A DNA stretch of 64,000 nucleotides from Acuticoccus sediminis. GTDB lineage: Bacteria > Pseudomonadota > Alphaproteobacteria > Rhizobiales > Amorphaceae. Position 1 is the first letter of the stretch, and the number at the start of each line of letters is the position of its first letter. The notes below the pieces were generated by a model. The model was not told where the DNA came from, did no database searches, and saw only the letters and a list, made by a program, of their open reading frames with translations. Location of the stretch: the NCBI RefSeq assembly GCF_003258595.1, contig NZ_QHHQ01000004.1, positions 248,001-312,000 of the forward strand, read 5' to 3'. A program made the translations under genes and the position numbers. Of the stretch, positions 25,770 through 35,248 are shown piece after piece.

Positions 25770-27809
25770 ATGGGACTTCTGGTGAGCGTCGATACCGGCG
25801 GCACGCATACCGATATCGTCGTGCTCGACGGCGCCAACCGTTCCCTTGTGACACATAAGGTTCCGACCCGGCCGGGTGCGCTCGCCGCTGCCGTGCTCGA
25901 GGGCGTCGAGACCACGCTCGCCCGCGCCGACAAGACGCTCGCCGAGGTGGACCGCCTCGTCTACGGGACCACGCTCGTCACCAACATCATCCTGGAGCGC
26001 GACGCCGTTCCCGTGGGCCTTATAACCACGAGGAATTTCCGCGACGTCCTCGCCATCGGCCGCGCCTACCGCAACGAGAACATCTACGACATCCGCTGGC
26101 GCCCGCCCGAGCCGCTGGTCCCGCGGCGGCTCCGCTTCGGCGTCACCGAGCGCATCGACGCGCGCGGCCACGTCGTCGAGCCGCTCGACGAGGACGACGT
26201 GCGCGAGGCGCTCGCCGCGATCGTCGCCGCCGGGGTCGACACCGTCGCGGTCTGCCTCATCAACGGCTACGTCAACCCGGTGCACGAGCAGCGCATCGCC
26301 GCCGTCGCCCGGGCGGAGTTCCCGGCGCTGCGCCTCTCCGTCTCGTCCGACATCCTGCGCGAGTTCCGCGAGTTCGAGCGCACCTCCACGACCGTCGCCA
26401 ACGCCTTCGTCATGAAGCCCATCGACGAGCACTTCGCCGAGCTCGAGGCGGGGCTGCGCGGCGCCGGACTTGCCAACGCGCCGTGCATCATGCGCGCGAA
26501 CGGCGGCATCATGAGCTTCGCCGCCGGCCGCCGGCAGCCCGTCGCCCTCACCCATTCCGGGCCGATGGGCGGGATCGTCGGCTCGGCCGTCATCGCCCGC
26601 GAGGCGGACCTTCCCGGCATCATCACCTTCGACATGGGCGGCACCTCGTCCGACGTCTCGCTCGTCTCCAACGCGACCCCGACCATGACGACGAAGAGCA
26701 CCGTGGCGGGGCTGCCGGTGAAGCTGCCGAGCCTCGACCTCGTGACGGTCGGCGCGGGCGGCGGCTCGATTGCCTGGATCGACGCGGCGGGCGCCCTCAA
26801 GGTCGGCCCGAAGAGCGCCGGCGCGCGGCCGGGCCCGGCGTGCTACGGCAACGGCGGCACACAGCCGACCGTGACCGACGCCAACCTGCTCCTCGGCCGG
26901 CTCAATCCCGATTGGTTCCTCGCCGGTGCCGGCACGCTCGACATCGACCTCGCCCGGAAGGCTGTCGGCGACCTCGCGGACCGCCTCGGCCTCGGGCTGA
27001 TGGAGGCCGCGCTCGGCATCGTGCGCATCTCCGAATCGCACATGGTCAACGCGATCAAGCTTTCGTCGGTGAAGCGGGGCGTCGATCCGCGCGGCATGAC
27101 GCTCGTCGGCTTCGGCGGCGCGGGGCCACTGCACGCCATCGGCCTCGCCCGGGAGCTCGGCATCCGCCGCGCCGTCGTGCCGTGCGCGCCGGGCAACATG
27201 TCCGCCCTCGGCATGCTGTCGGCGGACCTGACGCAGGACTTCGTCCTCAGCCTCGTGCGGCCGCTCGCGGCGCTCGACGCCGACACCCTGCCGCGCGAGC
27301 TCGCTGCGCTGCTCGAGACCGGCGCGGCCTGGCTCGAGGAGGAGACGCGCGACCGGATGGAGCCCCTCCTCCTCGCGAGCGTCGACCTGCGCTACCGGGG
27401 CCAGACGCATGAGCTCAACCTGCCGCTGACCGACGCCGCCGACCTCGACGCGCTCGCCGCCGCCTTCCACGACCGGCACCTTGAGCGCTACGGCTACAAC
27501 ATGCCCGCGATCGGCGTGGAGCTGACCAACATCCGCGTCAGCGCCGTCGGCCGCCTGCCCCGCGAGAGCTTCATGCGCACCCCGGACGCCGCGCTCGCCG
27601 CGCCGCAGGGCGCCCGGGAGGTGTGGTTCGACGCCTCAGGCCCCGTCACCGCCACCGTCTGGCGGCACGAGGGACTGGCGCCGGGCGTGCGCATCGCCGG
27701 ACCCGCCGTGGTCGAGTTCACCGGGTCCACCTTCATCGCCCCGCCCGGCTGGTCGTTCGAAGCCGACGCCGCCGGCCATCTCCATATCGAGGCGCAGACT
27801 GCACAATGA
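25770..27809 (+). CDS. hyuA: Hydantoinase/oxoprolinase family protein, subunit A
   Basis: A 679-residue HyuA-family protein (hydantoinase A, 5-oxoprolinase, acetone carboxylase beta relatives), an ATP-dependent cyclic-amide hydrolase or carboxylase subunit. The N-terminal actin-like ATP site begins VDTGGTHTDIVVLD (7-19). ALTHSGPMGGIVGSAVIA and IITFDMGGTSSDVSLV (about 285-300) are the other conserved ATPase blocks. Its last codons overlap hyuB as ATGA. Within this family sequence does not fix the substrate: N-methylhydantoin, 5-oxoproline or other lactams are candidates. The DadA-like oxidoreductase downstream suggests an amino-acid-derived compound. Confidence 0.9.
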   Translation: MGLLVSVDTGGTHTDIVVLDGANRSLVTHKVPTRPGALAAAVLEGVETTLARADKTLAEVDRLVYGTTLVTNIILERDAVPVGLITTRNFRDVLAIGRAYRNENIYDIRWRPPEPLVPRRLRFGVTERIDARGHVVEPLDEDDVREALAAIVAAGVDTVAVCLINGYVNPVHEQRIAAVARAEFPALRLSVSSDILREFREFERTSTTVANAFVMKPIDEHFAELEAGLRGAGLANAPCIMRANGGIMSFAAGRRQPVALTHSGPMGGIVGSAVIAREADLPGIITFDMGGTSSDVSLVSNATPTMTTKSTVAGLPVKLPSLDLVTVGAGGGSIAWIDAAGALKVGPKSAGARPGPACYGNGGTQPTVTDANLLLGRLNPDWFLAGAGTLDIDLARKAVGDLADRLGLGLMEAALGIVRISESHMVNAIKLSSVKRGVDPRGMTLVGFGGAGPLHAIGLARELGIRRAVVPCAPGNMSALGMLSADLTQDFVLSLVRPLAALDADTLPRELAALLETGAAWLEEETRDRMEPLLLASVDLRYRGQTHELNLPLTDAADLDALAAAFHDRHLERYGYNMPAIGVELTNIRVSAVGRLPRESFMRTPDAALAAPQGAREVWFDASGPVTATVWRHEGLAPGVRIAGPAVVEFTGSTFIAPPGWSFEADAAGHLHIEAQTAQ

Positions 27810-29509
27810 GCGTCGACCCGATCACCCTCGAGATCCTGCAGAACAAGCTGCTGACCGTCGCGGCCGGAATGAGCGAGCGCCTCGTGCGCGCCGGCCAGTC
27901 CTTCATGATCAAGGAGATGGAGGACTGCTCGGCCTCCCTCTTCGACGTGGACTGCCGCCTCCTCGCCGAGTCGGCCAACATCCCGATCCACCTCAACTGC
28001 GTCGGCATCGTCCTGAGGTCGATCCTCGACCACCACATCCCGCGCGAGGCGTGGAGACCCGGCGACATCGTCGTCACCAACGACCCGTACCTCGGCGGCG
28101 GCTCCCTCGGCAGCGCACACACGAACGACATCGTCACCTACGCGCCGGTGTTCGTGGACGGCGCGCTGGTCGGCTTCACCGGGCTGATGGCGCACCACCT
28201 CGACGTCGGCGCGATGACGATGGGCACGCGCGGCTGGAACACCGAGATCCAGCAGGAGGGCCTTCTCATTCCGCCGCTGAAGATGGTGGAGGAAGGCCGC
28301 CCGGTGCCGCAGGTGATGGACCTCATCCTGCGCAACACCCGCGTGCCGGCGGCGCTCGAGAACGACCTCTACGCCCAGAACGGCAGCCTCGTCGCCGCCG
28401 CGGAGGAGCTGGCCGCGATCTTCGTCGAGCACGGCGACGCGATGGGCGAGATCGTCGACCTCCTGATCCGCCACGGCGCCACGCGGTCACGCCAGGAAAT
28501 CGCGGCGATCCCCGACGGCGTCTACCGCGGCGAGGTGCCGATCCTCGACGACGGCTATGCCGGCGGGCCTCACATGATCCGCGTCGCGATCCACAAGACC
28601 GGAGCCGAGATCACGTTCGACTTCACCGGCACCGACCCGCAGATCTCCGGCCCCGTGAACGCGCCGCTCTCGACCACGATGTCGGCGATCTACTACGTGA
28701 TGCGCTGCCTCACGGACCCGTCGCTGCCAAACTCGGAGGGGTGCCGCGAGCCGATCACGGTGATCGCGCCGGAGGGCTCGCTCGTGAATGCCCGCCAGCC
28801 CGCCGCCGTCTACCAGCGCATGGTGTGCTGCCACGCGATCGTGGACCTCGTGATGGGCGCCCTCGCCGACGCCGTGCCGGACCGGGTGATGGCCGACTCC
28901 TGCGGCTGCCAGTACAACTACACTTCCGTCCACGACCCGGCGACGAACCGATGGTACGGCTTCGGCGAAGTGACGCCCGGCGGCCTCGGCGCCACCGCCG
29001 ACCTCGACGGCATCGACGTCATGGCCTGCCACGTCACCAACTGCTCGCTTCCGCCGGTGGAGGCGACCGAGATCGAATCCCCCGTCCTCTTCCTGAAGCG
29101 CGAGTACCAGACCGACACCGGCGGCGCCGGCTACCGACGCGGCGGCGTCGGCCAGACGATCGCCTACCAGGTCCTGCAGGGCGGCGGGATCTTCACCCAC
29201 ACGTCGCAGAAGTCGGTGATCCGCCCGCGCGGCTTCGGCGGCGGTCTCGCCGGGGCGGGCGGAACCTGGGTCATCAACGAGGGCCGCGAGGGCGAGCGGC
29301 GCCTGCCGCACGCGATGGGTGACGTCGAGCACCTGCGGGCGGGCGACACCGTGACGTTCCACACCACGGCGGGCGGCGGCTACGGCGACCCGCGCGAGCG
29401 CGAACGCGAGCGGGTCAGGGCGGACCTCGCCGACGGCTTCATCTCCGAGGACGCGGCGCGGGAGGTCTACGGTCTCGAGCCCGCCGCGGCGGAGCGCGAG
29501 GACGCGTGA
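27806..29509 (+). CDS. hyuB: Hydantoinase/oxoprolinase family protein, subunit B
   Basis: A 567-residue HyuB-family subunit, the partner of HyuA. The family opening DPITLEILQNKLLTVA is at 4-19, with ANIPIHLNCVG and the metal/substrate region NDPYLGGGSLGSAHTND. RRGGVGQTIAYQV and GGGYGDP near the C-terminus are also typical. Both subunits are needed for the ATP-dependent reaction. It overlaps hyuA by four bases and the oxidoreductase gene by four bases (GTGA), so the three are likely made as one coupled unit. Confidence 0.9.
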   Translation: MSVDPITLEILQNKLLTVAAGMSERLVRAGQSFMIKEMEDCSASLFDVDCRLLAESANIPIHLNCVGIVLRSILDHHIPREAWRPGDIVVTNDPYLGGGSLGSAHTNDIVTYAPVFVDGALVGFTGLMAHHLDVGAMTMGTRGWNTEIQQEGLLIPPLKMVEEGRPVPQVMDLILRNTRVPAALENDLYAQNGSLVAAAEELAAIFVEHGDAMGEIVDLLIRHGATRSRQEIAAIPDGVYRGEVPILDDGYAGGPHMIRVAIHKTGAEITFDFTGTDPQISGPVNAPLSTTMSAIYYVMRCLTDPSLPNSEGCREPITVIAPEGSLVNARQPAAVYQRMVCCHAIVDLVMGALADAVPDRVMADSCGCQYNYTSVHDPATNRWYGFGEVTPGGLGATADLDGIDVMACHVTNCSLPPVEATEIESPVLFLKREYQTDTGGAGYRRGGVGQTIAYQVLQGGGIFTHTSQKSVIRPRGFGGGLAGAGGTWVINEGREGERRLPHAMGDVEHLRAGDTVTFHTTAGGGYGDPRERERERVRADLADGFISEDAAREVYGLEPAAAEREDA

Positions 29510-30753
29510 GCGACGCTCCTGCAGACGTCCTGGTGGTGGGCGCCGGCATCGTCGGCGTGATGACGGCGCTCACGCTGCAACAGCGCGGCCACGCCACGAT
29601 CCTGGTGGACCGCGAGGGGCCGGCCACGGGCTGCTCCTTCGGCAACGGCGGCGCCATCGGCCCCAACACCGCGACCCCGTTCGCGATGCCCGGTATCCTG
29701 CGCAAGGTGCCCAAATGGTACGTCGACCCCGACGGGCCGGTGACCGTCCGGCCGAACTGGGCGGTCCGCTCGGCGCCCTTCGTGCTGCGCTGGATCCGCG
29801 CCTCGCGTCTCGACCAGGCGCGCCGTTCGGCCGGGGGCATGCGCTTCCTGCATGCGGGTTGCCTCGACGCCTACCGCGCCGCGCTGGGCCCCACGGCGGC
29901 GGCCGACCTCCTGCGGGAGGACGGCTACCTCTACGTCTACGAGAGCGAGGCGCCGGGCGAGAACGAGCTCACCGTCGCCGCCCTTCGCGAGGATCTCGGC
30001 ATCCCGGCGCAGGACCTCACCGCCGACGAGGTGCGGGAGGCCGAACCCTCGCTCGGACCGGCGATCCGCCGGGCGACGTACCTGCCGGGAAATGGTCATA
30101 CCGTGAACCCGAAGCGCCTCGTCGAGACGCTGTTCGAGGTGTTCCGCGGCCTCGGCGGCGCCTTCCGGCGCGCCACCGTCGAGGAGATCCGTCCTGGCGA
30201 GACCATCGCGGTGCGCACCCGCGAAGGGGGCGAACTGCTCGCGAGGCGGCTCGTCCTGTGCACCGGTGTCTGGTCGCGGCCGTTCGCGGCCGCCCTCGGG
30301 GTGCGGCTGCCGCTCGTCGCCGAGCGCGGCTACCACGTCACGTTCACCGAGTGCCACGTGCCGCTGAACCACAAGATCATGAACGGCACCCGCGGCTTCG
30401 GCGCCACCGCGATGGAGACCGGGCTTCAGGTGACGGGCACCGTCGAGCTCGACGACCCGGACGCACCGCCGAACTGGAATCGCGCGGACGCGCTCGCCCG
30501 CAACGCGCAGCGCCTCTTCAGGACACCGCCCGGCGGCGCGACGACCCGCTGGATGGGCCCGCGCCCGTCCCTGCCGGACAGCCTGCCGGTCGTCGACCGC
30601 GCGCCGGCGGCGGCCAACATCGTCTTCAACTTCGGCCATGCGCACTGGGGCCTGTCGGGCGCGCCGCGCTCGGCGGCGATTGCGGCGGACATCATCGACG
30701 GCCGGGACCTGCCGCCCGAGACGAACCTGCTGCGCGCGGGCCGATTCGGGTGA
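29506..30753 (+). CDS. FAD-dependent oxidoreductase, DadA-like
   Basis: A 415-residue DAO-superfamily flavoprotein resembling the small subunit of D-amino acid dehydrogenase. The FAD dinucleotide site is DVLVVGAGIVG (7-17), followed by an acidic residue at the end of strand 2 (ILVDRE); GHAHWGLSGAPRSA near the C-terminus is the second FAD contact. It starts at GTG 29506, overlapping hyuB. Expected reaction: oxidative deamination of a D-amino acid or N-methyl amino acid to a 2-oxo acid, feeding electrons to the respiratory chain. A D-2-hydroxyacid dehydrogenase in the facing arm could use the resulting 2-oxo acid. Confidence 0.85.
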   Translation: MSDAPADVLVVGAGIVGVMTALTLQQRGHATILVDREGPATGCSFGNGGAIGPNTATPFAMPGILRKVPKWYVDPDGPVTVRPNWAVRSAPFVLRWIRASRLDQARRSAGGMRFLHAGCLDAYRAALGPTAAADLLREDGYLYVYESEAPGENELTVAALREDLGIPAQDLTADEVREAEPSLGPAIRRATYLPGNGHTVNPKRLVETLFEVFRGLGGAFRRATVEEIRPGETIAVRTREGGELLARRLVLCTGVWSRPFAAALGVRLPLVAERGYHVTFTECHVPLNHKIMNGTRGFGATAMETGLQVTGTVELDDPDAPPNWNRADALARNAQRLFRTPPGGATTRWMGPRPSLPDSLPVVDRAPAAANIVFNFGHAHWGLSGAPRSAAIAADIIDGRDLPPETNLLRAGRFG

Positions 30754-30831
30754 GCGCCGGGCGGGTTGCCGCGCCCGGCACGGCATATGCCTCTCTTAAC
30801 GTCACGCACGAGTCAGGAAAGGGGATACGAC

Positions 30832-31842
30832 ATGAGGCCTATCGCTAGGGGCTTTGCATTCGGGATCGCCGCGGCGCTCTCGGTTCTGTCGGCACTCGCG
30901 CCGGCCAGCGCCCAGGAGGTGACGCTGCGCATGGCGACGCAGATGCCCTCCGACTCGGTCGAAGGCCGGGTGCACGAGCGCTTCGCCGAGCTCGTCAAGG
31001 AGTACTCGAACGGCGAGGTCGAGATCGCGCTCTACCCCAACGACCAGCTCGGCAAGCTCGACTCCGTGCTCGAGCAGCTGCAGATGGGCACGGTCCACAT
31101 CTTCGCGGAAGGCGCCGGCTTCATGAAGAAGTGGTCGCCGGACATGAACTGGCTCGCCGCTCCGTTCCTGTTCAAGAGCCGGGAGGACTGGGTCGCGTTC
31201 ATGAAGTCGGACACCGTGCGCGGCTGGTTCGCGGAGGCCGAGAAGGCCGCCGGAGTGATCACGCTCGGCACCTCGACGGAGATCCTGCGCGGCCCCTACC
31301 GCGTCCTCGTCACGACACGCCCGGTCGACACGCTGGACGACCTCTCGGGCCTTCGCCTGCGGCTCTTCTCCAACAAGACCCAGGTGGACGCCTGGACCTA
31401 TCTCGGCGCCTCCGTGAAGGTGATCCCGTGGACCGAGGTCTACTCCTCGATGCAGTCCGGCCTCGTCGAGGGCACGACGAGCCCGATCTCCCTCGTGCGC
31501 TCCATGCGCTTCAACGAGGTGGCGCCCTACGTGCGTCGGACCGACGAATACTTCCAGTCGGTCGCCTACATGGTGAACGCGCGCGCCTGGAACGGGATGA
31601 CGGAGGCGCAGCAGCAGGCGGTCACCAAGGCCTACATGGACGTCGCGTCCTACGCCGACGAGCTGATCAACACCGAGGGTGACGAGATGGTCGCGGCGCT
31701 GGAGGCCGAGGGCGCGCACTTCGCCGTCCTCGACACCGCGCCCTTCGTGGAGCGGATGGCGTCCTTCTACGAGAACCTGCAGGACGCCGGCGAGCTGCCC
31801 GAGGGCTTCCTTGCCGCCGTCAACGCGAGCCGCACGAATTGA
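30832..31842 (+). CDS. TRAP transporter solute receptor (DctP family)
   Basis: A 336-residue periplasmic receptor for organic acids. Signal peptide at 1-26 (AAALSVLSALAPASAQ), then EVTLRMATQMPSDS. The conserved arginine region is DLSGLRLRLFSNKTQ, in place of the common LKGLKIRV. Start ATG 30832 follows AGGAAAGGGG and opens directly into the signal. Its stop overlaps the DctQ start. The presence of TRAP genes straight behind hyuAB and the oxidoreductase suggests the ligand is the pathway's substrate, such as a carboxylated cyclic amide or D-amino acid derivative. Confidence 0.9.
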   Translation: MRPIARGFAFGIAAALSVLSALAPASAQEVTLRMATQMPSDSVEGRVHERFAELVKEYSNGEVEIALYPNDQLGKLDSVLEQLQMGTVHIFAEGAGFMKKWSPDMNWLAAPFLFKSREDWVAFMKSDTVRGWFAEAEKAAGVITLGTSTEILRGPYRVLVTTRPVDTLDDLSGLRLRLFSNKTQVDAWTYLGASVKVIPWTEVYSSMQSGLVEGTTSPISLVRSMRFNEVAPYVRRTDEYFQSVAYMVNARAWNGMTEAQQQAVTKAYMDVASYADELINTEGDEMVAALEAEGAHFAVLDTAPFVERMASFYENLQDAGELPEGFLAAVNASRTN

Positions 31843-32390
31843 TCGGGGGACCCGCGGGGCGCGCGCTGACGCGCCTCGACGCCGTGCTCGGCGTTCTGGG
31901 CGTCGTCTTCCGCCAGCTCGCCATCATCTGCCTGCTGCTGATGCTGACCGTCACGGCGGTCACCATCCTCCTGCGCCCCTTCGACATCGCGTACTACTGG
32001 ATGTGGCCGTGGACGATGATCCTGTTCGTCTGGATGACGTTCTTCGGCCTCTTCGCCGTCTACCGCTTCCGCAAGGACATCGTGATCGACATCGTCGTGC
32101 GCCGGCTCACATCGGGCCCAGCCGCGGCGATGCTGCGCACGCTGCCGCCGCTGGTGCTGCTCGCCGTCTCGCTGACGGTGCTGTCGCAGATCCCGGCGCT
32201 GATCGCGGTGCAGGGCGGGCCGATCGACGGGGCGCTGCTGCCGGGCGGTGGTGAGCTGAGCCGCCTGTTCCTCACGGTGCCGATGGCGCTGTCCATGTCG
32301 CTGGTTGCGCTTCAGTCGGTGGTCGACCTGCTCCTTGCCCGGCCGACCGGGGCCCGCGCGGCGGACGCGGCACAGGTCGGGGAGCCCTAG
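31839..32390 (+). CDS. TRAP transporter small permease (DctQ)
   Basis: A 183-residue four-helix membrane subunit linking receptor and large permease. Helices lie at about 24-45, 58-78, 98-118 and 138-158; WPWTMILFVWMTFFGLFAVYRFRKDI matches the DctQ core with its conserved Trp and charged loop. The start is TTG 31839, overlapping the receptor stop as TTGA; no ATG or better GTG is available before the first helix. The rare start codon implies coupling to the receptor's translation and low output. Confidence 0.86.
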   Translation: MIGGPAGRALTRLDAVLGVLGVVFRQLAIICLLLMLTVTAVTILLRPFDIAYYWMWPWTMILFVWMTFFGLFAVYRFRKDIVIDIVVRRLTSGPAAAMLRTLPPLVLLAVSLTVLSQIPALIAVQGGPIDGALLPGGGELSRLFLTVPMALSMSLVALQSVVDLLLARPTGARAADAAQVGEP

Positions 32391-32393
32391 GGC

Positions 32394-33689
32394 ATGGCCG
32401 TCGTCCTCTTCCCGGCGTTCCTCGCCCTCCTGCTCCTCGGCGTTCCGGTCGCGATGGCGGTGGGCGCGGCGACGATCCTCGCCTTCCTGACGTCCGACTT
32501 CTCGGACAGCCTCTACGTCGTGCCGCTGCAGATCCTCGACGGCGTGGACAATCCCTCCCTCCTGTCGGTGCCGTTCTTCATCCTCGCCGGCAACCTGATG
32601 AACGCCGGCGGCGTGACGGACCGGATCTTCAACTTCGCCAACGCGCTGGTCGGCCACTTCCGTGCCGGTCTCGCGCAGGTGAACGTCCTCTCCTCGATGA
32701 TCTTCGCGGGCGTCTCGGGCGCTGCGGTCGCCGACTGCGCGGGCCTCGGCACCATCGAGATCAAGGCGATGCGCGAGCGCGGCTACCGGCCGGAGTTCGC
32801 CGCGGCGGTGACGGTCGCCTCCTCCGTCGTGGGGCCGCTGATCCCGCCGTCGGTCGGCCTCGTGATCTACGCCTTCCTGGCCGAGCAGTCGGTGCAGAGG
32901 ATGTTCCTCGCCGGCGTGGTGCCGGGGCTGCTGGTGGGGCTGTCGCTGATGGTCTTCAACCGCGTCCTGGCGTCGGTGCACGACTTCCCAACCCAGCCCC
33001 GCGCACCGACGCGGGAGGTGCTTCGGCTCGGCGTCGATGGCGTCCTCGCGCTGATGGCGCCGGGGATCATCATCGTCGCGATATTCACCGGCTGGGTGAC
33101 CGCGACCGAGGCCGGGGTGCTCGCCTGCCTCTACTCGATCGTGCTCGGCGTCCTCGTCTACCGGAGCCTCGACTGGCGCGGCTTCTGGAAGGCGCTCGAC
33201 GAGACGATGATGATGACGGCGGTGATCATGATCATCATCGGGTTCTCGATCGCGATGGGCTGGCTCCTCGCCATCGAGCAGGCCCCGCAGGCGCTCGCCA
33301 GGGAACTCTTCTCGCTGACCGAGGACCGCTGGGTGTTCCTGGCGCTGATGCTGGGCTTCATCCTGGTGGTGGGCTGCGTCGTCGAAGGCGTCCCGGCCAA
33401 GCTGATGCTGGTGCCGACGCTGCTGCCGATCGCGGACGCCTACGGGGTCGACCGGGTGCACCTCGGTCTCATCCTGCAGCTCGGCCTCCTGATCGGCATC
33501 GCGACACCGCCGATGGGCGTCGGCCTCTACATCATGGTCGAGGTCGGCAAGGTGCCGTTCGAGAAGGTGGCGATCGCCGTGCTCCCCTTCCTGGTCCCGC
33601 TCATCGCGGTCCTCCTGGCGATCACCTACCTGCCGGAGCTCGTCCTGTGGCTCCCGGACCTCGTGATGGGGCCGCAGGCACCGCACTGA
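32394..33689 (+). CDS. TRAP transporter large permease (DctM)
   Basis: A 431-residue sodium-coupled permease of the DctM family with about twelve membrane segments. Characteristic blocks: SVPFFILAGNLMNAGGVTDRI, IFAGVSGAAVADCAGLGTIE and SSVVGPLIPPSVGLVIYA; the second half repeats with LILQLGLLIGIATPPMGVGLY. It follows DctQ by three bases. A hairpin follows the stop at 33703, separating this unit from the TTT transporter genes. Confidence 0.92.
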   Translation: MAVVLFPAFLALLLLGVPVAMAVGAATILAFLTSDFSDSLYVVPLQILDGVDNPSLLSVPFFILAGNLMNAGGVTDRIFNFANALVGHFRAGLAQVNVLSSMIFAGVSGAAVADCAGLGTIEIKAMRERGYRPEFAAAVTVASSVVGPLIPPSVGLVIYAFLAEQSVQRMFLAGVVPGLLVGLSLMVFNRVLASVHDFPTQPRAPTREVLRLGVDGVLALMAPGIIIVAIFTGWVTATEAGVLACLYSIVLGVLVYRSLDWRGFWKALDETMMMTAVIMIIIGFSIAMGWLLAIEQAPQALARELFSLTEDRWVFLALMLGFILVVGCVVEGVPAKLMLVPTLLPIADAYGVDRVHLGLILQLGLLIGIATPPMGVGLYIMVEVGKVPFEKVAIAVLPFLVPLIAVLLAITYLPELVLWLPDLVMGPQAPH

Positions 33690-33702
33690 GCAACCGTGCC
33701 GT

Positions 33703-33727
33703 CGGAGGGGCGCGTCCGTCCCCTCCG
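33703..33727 (+). terminator. Hairpin after TRAP permease gene
   Basis: CGGAGGGG (33703-33710) pairs with CCCCTCCG (33720-33727) around a nine-base loop, 14 bases after the DctM stop. No T-run follows, so it may act as an mRNA stabiliser or partial terminator between the TRAP genes and the TctC gene. Confidence 0.5.
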
Positions 33728-34038
33728 TCCGATAGCGGGGGCATCGGGCTCGCCCCGGACGGCCGGGCCGCCTTGCGCCGCGCGGGCATCCTCTTCCTGC
33801 CACACGCTCGATGTTTGGTGCTCGACCGGGGGTGGTTCCTGGGGCAGAGTTGCGCCTCGGGGCTGCCCCGCAACGGGCCGACCCGCCGGCGTGCGCCGGC
33901 CGCCGCCAGAGCGCCGGTGTCGTCCGGTCCTCCGACGGACGGCCGGTCTGTGCGCGGACCGAGGCACGGCGGGCGAACCCGCACGGCCACCACAACGACC
34001 GACCGGCCAGAAACGGACCGGCGGCACTGGAGGAAACG
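33728..34038. other. Gene-free gap before the TTT transporter
   Basis: About 310 GC-rich bases without a supported gene. It probably carries a promoter or leader for tctC, but I see no clear boxes. GGAGGAAA just before 34039 is the tctC ribosome site. Confidence 0.4.
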
Positions 34039-35004
34039 ATGCGAAACACTCTTGCCTGCCTGGCGATTCTCGCCGGCGCGCTCCCGCTCATGACCGCGCC
34101 CGGCCAGGCGCAGGACTACCCGGCGAAGGACGTCAGGGTGGTCGTGCCCTGGGGTGCCGGCGGCGGCACGGACGCCATCACGCGCAAGATCACGACCATC
34201 GCCGAGAGTGAGCTCGGCGGGACGATGTACGTCGAGAACGTCGAAGGCGGCGCCAGCGCGACCGGCGTCATGGAGGTCATGAACTCCACGGCGGACGGCT
34301 ACACCGTCGGCGCCCTCACCTACGACAGCGTCGTCACCGTACCGCGGCAGGGGCTCCTCTCCAGCTACTCGCTGGACAAGCTGGTCCCGATCGCCCGGAT
34401 CACCTCCGAGCCCGACGCGCTCATGGTCGGCAAGAACGCCCCGTTCCAGACGTACGACGAGATGATCGCCGCCGCGAAGGACGCCCCGGGTGAGGTGCGC
34501 GTCGGCATCCAGAACATCGGCTCGCGCACGCACCTCGCGATGCTGCGCCTGCAGGAGCTGACCGGGACCGAGTTCGACCTCATCGCCTACCCCGGCGGCG
34601 CCGCGCCGCAGAAGGAGGCGCTGCTGTCCGGCGAGGTGGACGCGGTCGTCACCAGCCTCGGCGACTTCGCCCCGCTGATCCAGTCGGGCGACGCGAAGGG
34701 CGTCATCGAGTTCTCCGAGTCGCGCAACCCGACCTACTCCGACGTGCCGACCACGAAGGAGAAGGACCTCGACCTGCAGATCGGCAGCTTCATCCTCCTC
34801 GCCGTCCCCGCCGACACGCCGGAGGCCGCCCGCACCGCGCTGACGAACGCCTACAAGACGGCCTACGACAGCGACGCGTTCCAGAGCTGGGTGTCCGACA
34901 TCGGCGTCACGCCGAGCTGGATCGCCGGGGACGACGCCGGGAAATGGGTCGAGTCCACCCAGACGGAGCTGTTCCAGCTGATGGACGAGATCGAGGGCAA
35001 GTAG
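34039..35004 (+). CDS. Tripartite tricarboxylate transporter receptor (TctC family)
   Basis: A 321-residue periplasmic receptor of the TctC/Bug family. Signal peptide at 1-24 (ending APGQAQ), then DYPAKDVRVVVPWGAGGGTDAITR, the classic Bug-family ligand loop; GGAAPQKEALLSGEVDAVV is the second ligand-contact block. ATG 34039 follows GGAGGAAA. It pairs with tctB and tctA downstream. Bug receptors bind carboxylates and also amides or amino acids, so this could serve the same pathway as the neighbouring TRAP system. Confidence 0.92.
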   Translation: MRNTLACLAILAGALPLMTAPGQAQDYPAKDVRVVVPWGAGGGTDAITRKITTIAESELGGTMYVENVEGGASATGVMEVMNSTADGYTVGALTYDSVVTVPRQGLLSSYSLDKLVPIARITSEPDALMVGKNAPFQTYDEMIAAAKDAPGEVRVGIQNIGSRTHLAMLRLQELTGTEFDLIAYPGGAAPQKEALLSGEVDAVVTSLGDFAPLIQSGDAKGVIEFSESRNPTYSDVPTTKEKDLDLQIGSFILLAVPADTPEAARTALTNAYKTAYDSDAFQSWVSDIGVTPSWIAGDDAGKWVESTQTELFQLMDEIEGK

Positions 35005-35248
35005 GCCCCTCCGTCCCCGCTCCGGCGCCACGCGCCGTTCGGTCCGGAGCCGGCACGCGGCACGGATCGCGATCGCTCGTCCCCTCGCGATGCGGATCGG
35101 CCGTCGCCGGCCTTCGCCGCAGCCGCTCGCCCGTTCCGCCCGGTCCCGCGGGCAGCGGCCAACCACGCCGGTCCGGCCACCGCCGGGCCGCAGCGCCCGC
35201 CGGTCGGCTGGCGACACCATCCATGATCGCAATCACCCGGCAGTGACC

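Noticed and set aside
33647-34211. Plus-strand frames between dctM and tctC
   Set aside because: They cross the tctC signal peptide in other frames and show no family features.
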